Shown here in pieces: positions 42,428 to 50,948 of a DNA stretch of 64,000 bases. A program made the position numbers and the translations under genes. The stretch comes from Nonomuraea sp. PA05 (GTDB lineage: Bacteria; Actinomycetota; Actinomycetes; Streptosporangiales; Streptosporangiaceae). How positions within the stretch are numbered: position 1 is the first letter of the stretch; every line of letters starts with the position of its first letter. The notes under the pieces were generated by a model that saw nothing but the letters and a program-made list of their open reading frames with translations, was not told the DNA's origin and did no database searches. The stretch is from the NCBI RefSeq assembly GCF_008086045.1, contig NZ_VSEY01000004.1, positions 62,001 to 126,000 of the forward strand. The letters run 5' to 3'.

Positions 42428-43282
42428 ATGAGGATCGTGGGGATCCGCCGCAACGGCGGCCCGGTCGAGGTGGCGTCCCTGTCACCGGACGGCACCGAGG
42501 TCGCGGTGCTCGCCCCGCTGGAGGACTTCTGGGCCGACGCGCGCGGCCACGTGTCGCGGGAGCCCGCCGGCGAGACCGTCCAGGCCGCGGAGGTCACCTT
42601 CGTCCCGCCCGTGCTGCCCGGCGCGCGGGTGATCTGCATCGGGCTGAACTACCTCAAGCACGTCGCCGAAGGCTCCTTCGCGGGCAAGGACCTGCCGCCG
42701 TACCCGACGCTGTTCGCCCGCTGGACGCAGTCGCTGACCGTCGGCGGCGCGCCGGTGCCTGTCCCGTCCGGTGAGGACGGCCTCGACTGGGAGGGCGAGG
42801 TCGTCGCGTACGTCGGCGCGCCCCTCGCCGACGCCGACCCCGGGCAGGCGCTGGACGCCGTCGTCGGCTACTCGGCCTTCAACGACATCACCTCGCGCAG
42901 GGCGCAGAAGCTGACCAGCCAGTGGATCCTCGGCAAGAACGGCGACCACTCGGGCCCGCTCGGCCCCATGGTGCCCGCCGCCGAGGTCGGCGACCTGCGC
43001 GACGGCCTGCGGGTGCGCACCCGGGTCAACGGCGAGGTCGTGCAGGACGGCAGCACCGACGAGATGGTCTACACCGTCGGCGACACGCTCTCGCTCATCT
43101 CGCGCACGTTCACGCTCCGCCCCGGCGACCTGCTCGCCACCGGCACGCCCGCCGGCGTCGGCTACGCCCGCACTCCCCCGTGGCTGCTGCGGCCAGGCGA
43201 CGTCGTCGAGGTCGAGATCGACCGCCTCGGCACGCTGCGCAACCCGATCGTCGGCAACGACGCCCGGCTGCCCGGCGCATGA
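42428..43282 (+). CDS. Fumarylacetoacetate hydrolase family protein
   Basis: A 284-residue enzyme of the FAH superfamily, whose members cleave C-C bonds in acylpyruvates or isomerise and decarboxylate hydroxy-dienoates, and which also includes ulosonate/lyxonate-type hydrolyases. Signals are ICIGLNYLKHVAE, the metal-binding set DWEGEVVAYVG (Glu), GYSAFNDITSRRAQ (Asp) and the catalytic loop; later SQWILGKNGDHSGPLGPMV, DEMVYTVGDTLSLISR and LRPGDLLATGTPAGVG (phrases listed separately). ATG 42428 has AAGGAGAG ahead. The stop overlaps the carboxyltransferase start (ATGA). The exact reaction is not predictable. Confidence 0.92.
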   Translation: MRIVGIRRNGGPVEVASLSPDGTEVAVLAPLEDFWADARGHVSREPAGETVQAAEVTFVPPVLPGARVICIGLNYLKHVAEGSFAGKDLPPYPTLFARWTQSLTVGGAPVPVPSGEDGLDWEGEVVAYVGAPLADADPGQALDAVVGYSAFNDITSRRAQKLTSQWILGKNGDHSGPLGPMVPAAEVGDLRDGLRVRTRVNGEVVQDGSTDEMVYTVGDTLSLISRTFTLRPGDLLATGTPAGVGYARTPPWLLRPGDVVEVEIDRLGTLRNPIVGNDARLPGA

Positions 43283-44730
43283 CCCGCCCGGCCGCCCGCG
43301 CCCTGATCGAGGCCACGGTCGATCCCGGCAGCTTCCGCTCCTGGGACGAGCCCATCGACCGCGGCGGGCACGATCCCGGCTACCTCGCCGTGCTGCGGCG
43401 GGCGCAGGAGAAGGCCGGCACCGACGAGGCCGTGCTCACCGGGCGGGCGTCGATCCGCGGGCACGCGGCGGCGCTCGTCGTCAGCGAGTTCGGCTTCCTC
43501 GGCGGGTCCATCGGCGTGGCCACGGCGGAACGCATCGTCGCCGCCGTCCGCCGCGCCACCCGCGAACGGCTGCCGCTGATCGCCGCGCCCGCCTCGGGCG
43601 GGACCCGCATGCAGGAAGGCACGCCGGCGTTCGTCCGGATGGTCGAGATCAGCCGGGCCGTCGTGGCGCACAAGGCCTCGGGGCTCCCCTACCTCGTCTA
43701 CCTGCGCCATCCCACGACCGGCGGGGTGTTCGCCTCGTGGGGGTCGCTGGGGCACGTCGCCGTCGCCGAGCCTGGGGCGCTCATCGGGTTCCTCGGGCCG
43801 GTCGTGTACCGGACGCTGCGCGGTGAACCGTTTCCCGAAGGGGTGCAGGTGGCGGAGAACCTGGTGGACAAGGGCATTCTGGACGCGGTCGTGCCCACGG
43901 AGGAGCTGGCCGGCGTCGCGGCCCGCGCCCTGGCCCTCCTCTCCGGCACCTCCGGACCCGTTCCACCGCCCGCCGCCGACGCTCCACGGCCACCCGCAGC
44001 CGACGCCCGGCCTACTCACGGCGGGGGCGACGCGTGGGCGTCGATCAGCCTCACCCGCCGTCCCGACCGGCCGGGCGTCCGTGAGCTGCTGCGGCACGCC
44101 GCCGACGACGTCCTGCCGCTGCACGGCACCCAGCTCGGCGAGACCGACGACGCGCTCCTGCTGGCGCTCACCTCGTTCTCCGGCACCCCGTGCGTCCTCG
44201 TCGGCCAGGACCGCCGCACCCAGTCCCAGCACCGCCCCCTCGGCCCGGCAGCCCTGCGCGGCGCCCGGCGCGGCATGCGCATCGCCCAGGAGCTGCGCCT
44301 GCCGCTGGTGTGCGTCATCGACACCCCGGGAGCGGACCTGTCGGCGGCGGCCGAGGAGGGCGCGCTGGCCGGCGAGATCGCCCGCTGCCTGGCCGAGATG
44401 GTGGAGCTGACCGTCCCCACCGTCTCGGTGCTGCTGGGCGAGGGCAGCGGCGGTGGCGCGCTGGCGCTGCTGCCGTCCCGCCGGGTGATCGCGGCGGGCA
44501 ACGCGTGGCTGTCGCCGCTGCCGCCGGAGGGGGCGAGCGCGATCCTGCACGGCGGCCCCGAGCAGGCGCCGTCGGTGGCCAGGCGGCAGCGGGTGCGCGC
44601 CGTGGATCTGCTCGCCGAGGGCATCGTGCACGCCGTGGTGCCGGAGCACGCCCCCGCGCACGAGGACCCGGCCGGGTTCGCCCGCCGGGTCGCCGACGAA
44701 TGCGTCCGCCAGATCGCCGCCCAGCGCTGA
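43279..44730 (+). CDS. Fused carboxyltransferase, AccD-AccA type
   Basis: A 483-residue protein with both crotonase-fold halves of a carboxyltransferase. The beta-like half has LVVSEFGFLGGSIGVATAERI and PASGGTRMQEGTPAFVRM; the alpha-like half has LPLVCVIDTPGADLSAAAEEG, LLGEGSGGGALALLPSRRVI and AWLSPLPPEGASAIL (phrases listed separately). A Pro/Ala-rich linker around 225-250 joins them. The N-terminal Cys4 zinc ribbon of bacterial AccD is absent. No biotin carboxylase or biotin carrier is nearby, so it either borrows these from elsewhere or acts as a decarboxylase or transcarboxylase. It is co-translated with the FAH-type enzyme. Confidence 0.88.
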   Translation: MTRPAARALIEATVDPGSFRSWDEPIDRGGHDPGYLAVLRRAQEKAGTDEAVLTGRASIRGHAAALVVSEFGFLGGSIGVATAERIVAAVRRATRERLPLIAAPASGGTRMQEGTPAFVRMVEISRAVVAHKASGLPYLVYLRHPTTGGVFASWGSLGHVAVAEPGALIGFLGPVVYRTLRGEPFPEGVQVAENLVDKGILDAVVPTEELAGVAARALALLSGTSGPVPPPAADAPRPPAADARPTHGGGDAWASISLTRRPDRPGVRELLRHAADDVLPLHGTQLGETDDALLLALTSFSGTPCVLVGQDRRTQSQHRPLGPAALRGARRGMRIAQELRLPLVCVIDTPGADLSAAAEEGALAGEIARCLAEMVELTVPTVSVLLGEGSGGGALALLPSRRVIAAGNAWLSPLPPEGASAILHGGPEQAPSVARRQRVRAVDLLAEGIVHAVVPEHAPAHEDPAGFARRVADECVRQIAAQR

Positions 44731-44762
44731 AGCCGTAGCTTGGCGCTGAGGCGGGCGACGGT

Positions 44763-45746
44763 TCAGGCCGGACGGTGGAGCAGCTCGCCGATCTGCGCCA
44801 GCTCCGCCGCGCTCAACGGCCCGTGCTGGAGCGCGCCCGCGTTCTCCTCGGCCTGCGCCACCGTCCTGATCCCCGGGATCGGCACCGTCCGCTCGCTCCG
44901 CCCCAGCAACCACCCCAGCGCCCCCTGAGCGAGTGTCCGCCCGCCGGAGGTCAGAACGTCCCGGATCGCCGCCATCATGGCGAGGAACTCCGGCGCGGGC
45001 CGCCCGTCGCGGAAGAGCGTCATCCACGCGGGCGAGTCCCCCCGGACGTCGTCGTCCGGCAGCTTGGACTCAGGCCCGTACTTGCCGGACAGCAGCCCCA
45101 TCGCCAGCGGCCCCCGGTTCACGGACGCCAGCTCGTGCGTGTCGCAGACGGCCAGCATCGCCGGGGCGTCGCGCAGGACGCTCAGCTCGTGCTGGACGGC
45201 GACGCAGTGCGGCCCCTTGGCGAAGGCCGCCGCCCGTTCCGGGTCGTCGGTGCTCCACCCGTACGCGCGGATCAGCCCGTCGTCGACGAGCGCCTCCAGG
45301 GTGGCGATCAGGTCGTCCACCTGCTCCAGCGGCGCGTCGCCGATGTGCAGCTGGTAGAGGTCGACGCGGTCGGTGCCCAGCCGTTCGAGTGAGGCCGCGC
45401 AGGCCTGCCGGATGTAGCCGGGCGAGATGTCGCGGCCGGTGACGGTGCGGGTCGCGGGGTCGAAGACGTTGCCGAACTTGGTGGCGATGACCACGTCGTC
45501 CCGCCGCCCCGCCAGCGCCCGCCTGAGCACCCGCTCGCTGTGGCCCGCGCCGTAGACGTCGGCCGTGTCGAAGAAGGTGACGCCGAGGTCGAGCGCGCGG
45601 TGCACCGCCGCCACGGACTCGTCGTCGTCCACCTCTCCCCAGCCGGCGGGCTTGCCGCCGGAGACGAACGGCCCTCCGATGGCCCACGCGCCGAACCCGA
45701 CGGCGCTCACCTGGATGCCGCTGCGCCCCAGCTCCCGGACGATCAT
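44763..45746 (-). CDS. Aldo/keto reductase
   Basis: A 327-residue NADPH-dependent TIM-barrel reductase. The catalytic set is visible: Asp and Tyr in FFDTADVYGAGHSE, Lys in VIATKFGN, and His in VDLYQLHIGD. The C-terminal cofactor region reads RTVPIPGIRTVAQAEENA. The family reduces aldehydes and ketones and is often induced by stress or toxic carbonyls. ATG 45746 is chosen because GGGAG lies 6 bases ahead; a TTG two codons upstream overlaps that spacing. The upstream 20-bp dyad next to a TTGACC box looks like a MerR-type operator. It is convergent with the carboxyltransferase gene, with 32 bases between. Confidence 0.93.
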   Translation of the reverse strand: MIVRELGRSGIQVSAVGFGAWAIGGPFVSGGKPAGWGEVDDDESVAAVHRALDLGVTFFDTADVYGAGHSERVLRRALAGRRDDVVIATKFGNVFDPATRTVTGRDISPGYIRQACAASLERLGTDRVDLYQLHIGDAPLEQVDDLIATLEALVDDGLIRAYGWSTDDPERAAAFAKGPHCVAVQHELSVLRDAPAMLAVCDTHELASVNRGPLAMGLLSGKYGPESKLPDDDVRGDSPAWMTLFRDGRPAPEFLAMMAAIRDVLTSGGRTLAQGALGWLLGRSERTVPIPGIRTVAQAEENAGALQHGPLSAAELAQIGELLHRPA

Positions 45747-45791
45747 GTCCAACTCCCTCGTGCCATGTGATGTCCCGAGGACGACGCTGCC

Positions 45792-45814
45792 ACCTGGAGT
45801 GGGGTCCAGGTCAA
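45792..45814 (-). promoter_or_regulatory. MerR-type operator and -35 element of the aldo/keto reductase
   Basis: ACCTGGA (45792-45798) and TCCAGGT (45805-45811) form a perfect 7-bp dyad with a 6-base spacer. On the - strand TTGACC (45814-45809) overlaps it, and a 19-base spacer leads to a poor -10 (CAGCGT). A dyad inside an over-long spacer is the hallmark of MerR-family control. Confidence 0.6.
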
Positions 45815-45870
45815 GGCGAACGGTGTGCGCGCACTGGCGCGGGGATGGTCATCGGCGGAGCATGCGAATC

Positions 45871-47088
45871 ATGACCACCCGCGATGACACCATCCTTGTC
45901 GGGACCCCCGACTTCAAGGCCCATGCCCACGCCCGCTACGCCGAGCTGCGCGCGCGGGGCCCGATCCACCGCGTGCGCTCCGCCGACGGTTCGGCCGTCT
46001 GGCTGGTCGTCGAGTACGAGCTGGGCCGGGAGGCGCTGGCCCACCCGAAGCTGAGCAAGGACCCCGAGCCGTTCGCGGAGCGGCTGCGCGCGGCCGGGCA
46101 GCACATCATGCTCGCGGGCTCCGGTTTCGGCGGCAACATGCTGACCGCCGACCCTCCGGAGCACACCAGGCTGCGCCGCCTGGTGTCCAAGGCGTTCACC
46201 GCGGGCGCCGCCGAGCGGCTGGCCCCGCGGATCGAGCAGCTCTCCCACACCCTCCTGGACGCCGTCGCCCCCGCCGGCCAGGCGGACCTGGTGGCCGCCT
46301 TCACCAGGCCGCTGCCCATGGCGGTGATCTGCGAGCTGCTCGGCGTCCCCGGGGAGCGCCGCGCCGACCTGCAGCGCTGGACCCGCGAAGGCATGAGCAA
46401 CCCCTCCGCGGAGCAGCGCGCCGCCCTGCTGTCGCTCAACTCCTACCTGCGCGGCCTGCTCGACGACAAGCGCCGCACCCCCACCGGCGACCTGCTGTCC
46501 CAGCTCATCCGCGTGCACGACGACGACCACGGCCGCCTGTCCGACACGGAGCTGCTCGGCACCGCCGTCCTGCTGGTCGTCGCGGGCCACGAGACCACCG
46601 TGAACCTCCTCGGCAACGCCCTGGCCGCGCTCCTCGACCACCCGGAGCAGGCCGCGCGGCTCACGGCGCGGCCGGACCTCATCCCTGCGGCGGTGGAGGA
46701 GTTCCTGCGCTACGACGCCCCCGTCGAGACCACGCCCGCCCGCTTCGCCACCGAGGACCTCACGCTCGGCGGGCAGCGCATCAAGGCGGGGCAGGCGGTC
46801 GCGGTCGCCCTCACCTCGGCCGGGCGCGACACCCTGCCCCCTGACGAGTCCTGCCGCCTCGACGTGACCCGCGCGGAACCCCGGCACCTGGCCTTCGGCC
46901 ACGGCGTCCACTACTGCCTGGGCGCGCCGCTGGCCCGGATCGAGGCGGCGGCCGGGCTGCGCGTGCTGCTGTCCCGGCTGCCGGACCTGGCCTGGGCCGA
47001 CCCGTCGGCGCAGGTGCGCTGGCTGCCCGCCGGCATCACCCGCGGCCCCGTCGCCCTGCCCGTGCGGTTCACCGCCGCGACCGCCTGA
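45871..47088 (+). CDS. Cytochrome P450
   Basis: A 405-residue soluble P450 of the bacterial CYP105/CYP107-like type. The I-helix oxygen motif is AGHETT, the K-helix ExxR is EEFLR, and the heme loop FGHGVHYCLGAPLAR carries the heme-ligand Cys349. DPPEHTRLRRLVSKAFT (C-helix) is also typical. It needs a ferredoxin and reductase from elsewhere. The start is a choice between ATG 45862, too close to GGCGGAG, and ATG 45871, spaced 10 bases; the latter is taken. It diverges from the aldo/keto reductase. The substrate is unknown; secondary-metabolite tailoring or xenobiotic oxidation are both possible. Confidence 0.93.
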   Translation: MTTRDDTILVGTPDFKAHAHARYAELRARGPIHRVRSADGSAVWLVVEYELGREALAHPKLSKDPEPFAERLRAAGQHIMLAGSGFGGNMLTADPPEHTRLRRLVSKAFTAGAAERLAPRIEQLSHTLLDAVAPAGQADLVAAFTRPLPMAVICELLGVPGERRADLQRWTREGMSNPSAEQRAALLSLNSYLRGLLDDKRRTPTGDLLSQLIRVHDDDHGRLSDTELLGTAVLLVVAGHETTVNLLGNALAALLDHPEQAARLTARPDLIPAAVEEFLRYDAPVETTPARFATEDLTLGGQRIKAGQAVAVALTSAGRDTLPPDESCRLDVTRAEPRHLAFGHGVHYCLGAPLARIEAAAGLRVLLSRLPDLAWADPSAQVRWLPAGITRGPVALPVRFTAATA

Positions 47089-47233
47089 CACCCGAATCAT
47101 CCGGACGCCGCTGCGCGACGAAGAAGGACAAACGGCTGCGGCCGCACACATATGAGGTGGTGGTCCCGGTGCGCGGGGTGGCCGGGACCCACCACACGGG
47201 GAGCGCGCCGGGGGCGGCGCGCCAGGGGGACAG

Positions 47234-48139
47234 ATGGACATCGGGGGTAAGACGCGCGCGCTCGCCACGGCCGCCCTGGCGCTGGCGATCACCGGAGCGG
47301 GGCATCCGGCGGCCGGATCTGGAACGGTCCAGGAGGCCGTCACGCACAGGACCGTCGCGGCCGTGGCGATCCCCAGGACCACGGCGTTCAGGAAGCCGCT
47401 GACCCTTCCCAGGGCCGCGGCGTTCAAGAAGCCGCTGACCAGGACGATCGACCGCTATCTCGGCACCGTCCCCGGCCAGGTCGCGGTGTCGGTGAAGGAC
47501 CTGACCACGGGCCGGTCCTACTCCTACAACCGTGGCCTCAGGACGGCCACGGCCAGCATCGTCAAGGTGGACATCGTGATGGCGCTGCTGCTCAAGGCCC
47601 AGAGCCGGCGGCGCGGCCTGACCACCGGGGAGCGGCAGCATGCCGCGCGCGCCATCAAGGTCAGTGACAACGCCGCCGCCTCGGCGCTGTGGGCCGCGAT
47701 CGGCGGCGCGCCGGGGCTGGCCGCCGCTAACAAGCGTTTCGGCCTGCGCGAGACGAGGCCCGACCCGAGCGGGGCGTGGGGTTCGACCACGACCAGCGCC
47801 GCCGACCAGGTCCGGCTGCTGACCGCGCTCACCTCTCCCGGGAGCCCGCTGTCGGCGAAGAACCGCCGGTACGTGCTGGGGCTGATGGGCGGGGTGGCGC
47901 CGGAGCAGGCGTGGGGTGTGAGCGCGGCCGGGCGCGGGGGCGTCGCGCTGAAGAACGGCTGGCTGCCGCGCCCGAGGCATGGCGGGCGGTGGACGGTCAA
48001 CAGCATCGGGCGGGTACGGGACCGGGGGCACACGTTCCTGATCGCGGTCGTCTCGGACCGGCACGGCTCGATGGGCGCGGGGGTGACGGCGGTGGGCAGG
48101 GTGAGCAGGCTCGTCACCGACGCCCTGGCTCGGCGGTGA
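47234..48139 (+). CDS. Class A beta-lactamase-fold serine hydrolase, exported
   Basis: A 301-residue secreted protein. A weak signal peptide (MDIGGKTRALATAALALAIT) is followed by a basic, partly duplicated segment (AFRKPLT then AFKKPLT, ~residues 51-69). The catalytic domain shows the serine motif SIVK (Ser108, Lys111), SDN at 144-146 and KNG at 240-242 in place of KTG. A glutamate of the omega-loop type is not obvious, so penicillin hydrolysis is doubtful; many such proteins in actinomycetes are of unknown role. ATG 47234 has AGGGGG upstream. The final 26 bases overlap the end of the convergent MFS gene. Confidence 0.82.
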   Translation: MDIGGKTRALATAALALAITGAGHPAAGSGTVQEAVTHRTVAAVAIPRTTAFRKPLTLPRAAAFKKPLTRTIDRYLGTVPGQVAVSVKDLTTGRSYSYNRGLRTATASIVKVDIVMALLLKAQSRRRGLTTGERQHAARAIKVSDNAAASALWAAIGGAPGLAAANKRFGLRETRPDPSGAWGSTTTSAADQVRLLTALTSPGSPLSAKNRRYVLGLMGGVAPEQAWGVSAAGRGGVALKNGWLPRPRHGGRWTVNSIGRVRDRGHTFLIAVVSDRHGSMGAGVTAVGRVSRLVTDALARR

Positions 48140-49370
48140 CGTCAGCCGGCCGGGCCGAGCGCCGCAGCCGCCGCAACGTGGGCAGCAGGAGCGCCAGGAG
48201 CACCGCGCTCCCCATCCCGAGGGCGCCGTAGACGGGGAACACGACGCCGGCCGGCACGAGCGCGGACAGCCCGCCCGCCGCCACGGCTCCCAGGGACATC
48301 GCGACGCTGATCTGGGCGCTCCACAGCCCGGCGAGCCGCCCGCGGTACCGCTCGGGCGTGTACTCCTGCACGATCGTGTACCGCATCACGTCGCCCACCA
48401 CCCGTCCGGCCCCGAAGCACACGAGCCCGGCGATGGCGACGGCGAGGTACCCGGTGACGCCGACGACGACGAGCCCGGCGCCCGACACCAGCAGCGCCCC
48501 CATGCACAGGGCGCCGAGCCGGTCGGCGGTGCCCGTCCAGCCGCTGGTCAGCGAGCCCAGCAGGGCGCCGGCGGCGGGGGCGGCGTACAGCAGGCCGAGT
48601 ACGTCGGGCCGCACGCCGAGCACCTCCTGGCCGAAGGCGGGCAGCAGCACGTTCCAGCCTGACAGCAGTCCCGCGGCAAGCCCGGCGAGCAGGGTGGGGC
48701 CGACGACGCGGTCGCGGCGCACGTACCCGGCGACGGCGCGCACCGCCTGCGGCAGCGACTCCTTGGCGGCGGTCTGCGGCGGCGGCAGCGGCGGGAGCCG
48801 GCCGAGGAGGGTGACGGTGAGGGTGCCGGCGAGGGCGCACAGCGCGTAGTTGCCCCAGAAGCCGGTGGCGGAGACGAGCAGCCCGCCGAGGGCGGGCGCG
48901 GCCACCGAGCCGAGGTCCGCCATGACGGCCATCAGCGCGCCGGCCGCGGCGAGCTTGTCGCGCGGCACGATGCTGGGCGTGGCGGCCATCAGCGCGGACC
49001 CGGACACGCCGTTGGCGACGCCTTCCACGACCCCGCACAGGTAGATCAGCCAGAGCTGCGGCTCGGGGAGCAGCGCGTTCCCGGCGAGCACCGCGAACGC
49101 GACGGCGGCGGTGGCGCGGGCGCCGAGGATGAGCTTCCTGCGGTCGCCGCGGTCGGCGAGCATCCCGCCCAGCAGGGTGCCGCCGAGCGCGGCGCCGCCG
49201 ACCACGGTGCTGACGAGCGCCACGGCGACCGTGGAGCCCGTCAGCGAGAAGACCTGCAGTGGCACGGCGACCATGACGAAGCCGATGCCGAAGATCGCCA
49301 CGGTGCGGGCGGCGAAGATCCGCCGGAAGGCCTGGCTGCGGAGGGGGGCGACGTCCAGGGCGAAGCGCAT
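48114..49370 (-). CDS. MFS transporter, EntS-like exporter
   Basis: A 418-residue membrane protein with about 12 hydrophobic segments. It fits the enterobactin-exporter-like MFS_3 group: FAARTVAIFGIGFVMVAVPLQV, LGGMLADRGDRRKLIL (motif A-like), LWLIYLCGVVEGVANGVSGSAL and GRVVGDVMRYTIVQEYTPERYRGRLAGLWSAQI (phrases listed separately). Homologues export siderophores or drugs. ATG 49370 follows AAGAGA. A partial match to an iron-box lies directly upstream, which would suit siderophore export, but no siderophore synthesis genes are in the window. Confidence 0.88.
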   Translation of the reverse strand: MRFALDVAPLRSQAFRRIFAARTVAIFGIGFVMVAVPLQVFSLTGSTVAVALVSTVVGGAALGGTLLGGMLADRGDRRKLILGARATAAVAFAVLAGNALLPEPQLWLIYLCGVVEGVANGVSGSALMAATPSIVPRDKLAAAGALMAVMADLGSVAAPALGGLLVSATGFWGNYALCALAGTLTVTLLGRLPPLPPPQTAAKESLPQAVRAVAGYVRRDRVVGPTLLAGLAAGLLSGWNVLLPAFGQEVLGVRPDVLGLLYAAPAAGALLGSLTSGWTGTADRLGALCMGALLVSGAGLVVVGVTGYLAVAIAGLVCFGAGRVVGDVMRYTIVQEYTPERYRGRLAGLWSAQISVAMSLGAVAAGGLSALVPAGVVFPVYGALGMGSAVLLALLLPTLRRLRRSARPADVTAEPGRR

Positions 49371-49398
49371 GGGCGATCTCTTCCGCTATATGATCAAG

Positions 49399-49417
49399 TT
49401 AGGGCCACCTTAGTTAA
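49399..49417. promoter_or_regulatory. Candidate iron box (IdeR/DmdR1-like) upstream of the EntS-like gene
   Basis: TTAGGGCCACCTTAGTTAA matches the DmdR/IdeR 19-mer TTAGGTTAGGCTAACCTAA at 11-12 positions, depending on strand, including both ends. It sits 29 bases before the exporter start. A separate short dyad GCGAA-CGTGA-TTCGC (49420-49434) is adjacent. Confidence 0.4.
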
Positions 49418-49446
49418 TAGCGAACGTGATTCGCAATCTGCCCTGG

Positions 49447-50418
49447 TCACTCGGCCGCCGGCGCGAAGATCTGCGCCACGTCCGGTTTGGCCTTCAGGAA
49501 CCCGAAGCCGTGCATGAGATCGGCGAGCTTCTGCACGCCCGCCCTGTCGGCCTCCATGGTGAACTCGCCGACCCGCATGGCCGCCGCCACGTCCGCGGAG
49601 ATCTGCGTGTACGTCGGCACCACCTCGTCGATCGCCTGGCGATCGGAGCCGGCGATCTGCTGCCCCTTGGCCAGCGCCCGGTGCAGGGCGGCGGCCGTCT
49701 TCGGGTACTTGGCCAGCCACTGCTCGGTCACGCCCCACCCGTCGATCGGCACCCCCTCCGTGGGCCCGCCGATGGTGTCGACGATCTGCACGGCGCCGTC
49801 CTTCCTGGCCGCGCTCAGGAACGGCTCCGCCAGCCAGGCCGCGTCCACCTTGCCCGAGGCCAGCGCGCCGAGCTGGTCGGCGAAGGGCACGGCGACGAAC
49901 TTGACGTCGTCCGGCTTGAGCCCGGCCTGCTGCAGGTGCGCGTTGACCACGGTGTGGCCGAGCGTCTTGAGCACGTTGACCGCGATGGTCCTGCCCCTGA
50001 GGTCGGCCACCGTCCTGATCGGCGAGCCCTTGGCCACGACCACGGCGCAGAAGCCGGGGGCGCCGCCCATGGTGTGCTGGAACAGCTTGAGCTTGGCCGC
50101 GCCCGAGTCGTTGATCGTCATGAGCGAGACGTAACTCGTCAGGAAGGCGTCCATGCTGCCGTTGATGATCTTCGGCATGACCGCGGTCGGCGCCTGGATG
50201 ATCTCGGTCTTGACGGTCAGGCCCTCCTGCTTGAAAAAGCCGCGTTTCTCGGCGATGAACAGCGAGGCCGAGGAAGCGACCGGCACCACGCCGATCAGGA
50301 GCTGGGTCTTCTCCAGCCCGCCGGAGGCGGGTGCGCCCTCCTGCCCCTGCCCGTCCCCGCACGCGCTGATCGCCAGCGCCACTGCCATGCCCACGGCAAC
50401 GATCCCGGTCAGTCGCAT
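49447..50418 (-). CDS. NitT/TauT-type substrate-binding lipoprotein (orphan)
   Basis: A 323-residue extracytoplasmic binding protein of the SsuA/ThiY/NMT1 group. The lipobox is ISAC (Cys ~20). The body has LLIGVVPVASSASLFIAEKRGFFKQEGL, then RTVADLRGRTIAVN, AVPFADQLGALASGKVDAAWLAEPFL and GWGVTEQWLAKYPKTAAALHRAL (phrases listed separately). The family binds nitrate, sulfonates, thiamine precursors and aromatic acids. The expected permease and ATPase genes are not adjacent, so it must share a transporter encoded elsewhere or act alone. ATG 50418 has AAAGG 8 bases upstream and is preferred over GTG 50424. Confidence 0.88.
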   Translation of the reverse strand: MRLTGIVAVGMAVALAISACGDGQGQEGAPASGGLEKTQLLIGVVPVASSASLFIAEKRGFFKQEGLTVKTEIIQAPTAVMPKIINGSMDAFLTSYVSLMTINDSGAAKLKLFQHTMGGAPGFCAVVVAKGSPIRTVADLRGRTIAVNVLKTLGHTVVNAHLQQAGLKPDDVKFVAVPFADQLGALASGKVDAAWLAEPFLSAARKDGAVQIVDTIGGPTEGVPIDGWGVTEQWLAKYPKTAAALHRALAKGQQIAGSDRQAIDEVVPTYTQISADVAAAMRVGEFTMEADRAGVQKLADLMHGFGFLKAKPDVAQIFAPAAE

Positions 50419-50521
50419 CGCCACTGCCTTTCCCCAGACTGTGCTGACGGTTGCGCAGGATCTTGACTACGCCTGTCAGGGTACGCCGGGGCTGTTTCAA
50501 TCCGTCTTCATCCGGCGAAAC

Positions 50522-50878
50522 TCACGTCCGGCGGCGGTAGACGCCGTAGAGGCCGCCCGCCAGCGAGATGCCGATGATCGCCAGGAGGCGGATCGCGTCG
50601 GAGCCGCCGGTGAAGACCAGTTCGCCCGGCGGATGGATGAGGAAGCCGGTGGCCAGCGTCCAGGCCAGGATGCCCGTCGCGGCGGCGGCCCACAGATCGG
50701 CCGCGACCGCGGCGTACAGGCACGCGGCCAGCCCCATCACGGCGAACCGCGCCTCGACCTGGGTGTCGGGAACCACCAGGGCGGTGATCGCGCACGCGGC
50801 GACTGCCACGAAGAACCCGATCCCGATCAGCAGTTCGGTGGGGCGCCGGTTGGAGGGCTTGGGCCTGCGGAGGAACAT
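50522..50878 (-). CDS. Small membrane protein of unknown function
   Basis: A 118-residue protein with a basic N-terminus (MFLRRPKPSNRR) and about four hydrophobic segments: ELLIGIGFFVAVAACAITAL, FAVMGLAACLYAAVAADLW, ATGILAWTLATGFLI and LLAIIGISLAGGLYGVY. The layout resembles the four-helix membrane part of KdpD-type sensors (DUF4118-like), but no kinase part exists. ATG 50878 has GGGGA upstream. It is on the same strand as, and downstream of, the DUF4832-type gene but separated from it by a strong hairpin. Confidence 0.75.
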   Translation of the reverse strand: MFLRRPKPSNRRPTELLIGIGFFVAVAACAITALVVPDTQVEARFAVMGLAACLYAAVAADLWAAAATGILAWTLATGFLIHPPGELVFTGGSDAIRLLAIIGISLAGGLYGVYRRRT

Positions 50879-50917
50879 AAGTCCCCATTCAAGGGGGGTA
50901 TGGGGGTTCGAGCAACC

Positions 50918-50943
50918 GGGGGGCCGGGTGTCCCCGGCCCCCC
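50918..50943 (-). terminator. Strong hairpin after the DUF4832-type gene
   Basis: GGGGGGCCGGG (50918-50928) and CCCGGCCCCCC (50933-50943) form a perfect 11-bp stem with a 4-base loop, starting 6 bases after the stop. There is no long T-run, as is common in high-GC genomes. Confidence 0.75.
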
Positions 50944-50948
50944 GCGGG

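Noticed and set aside
44016..45027. Antisense frames over the carboxyltransferase
   Set aside because: Arg/Ala-rich shadows with no ribosome binding site; the sense strand holds complete crotonase-fold motifs.
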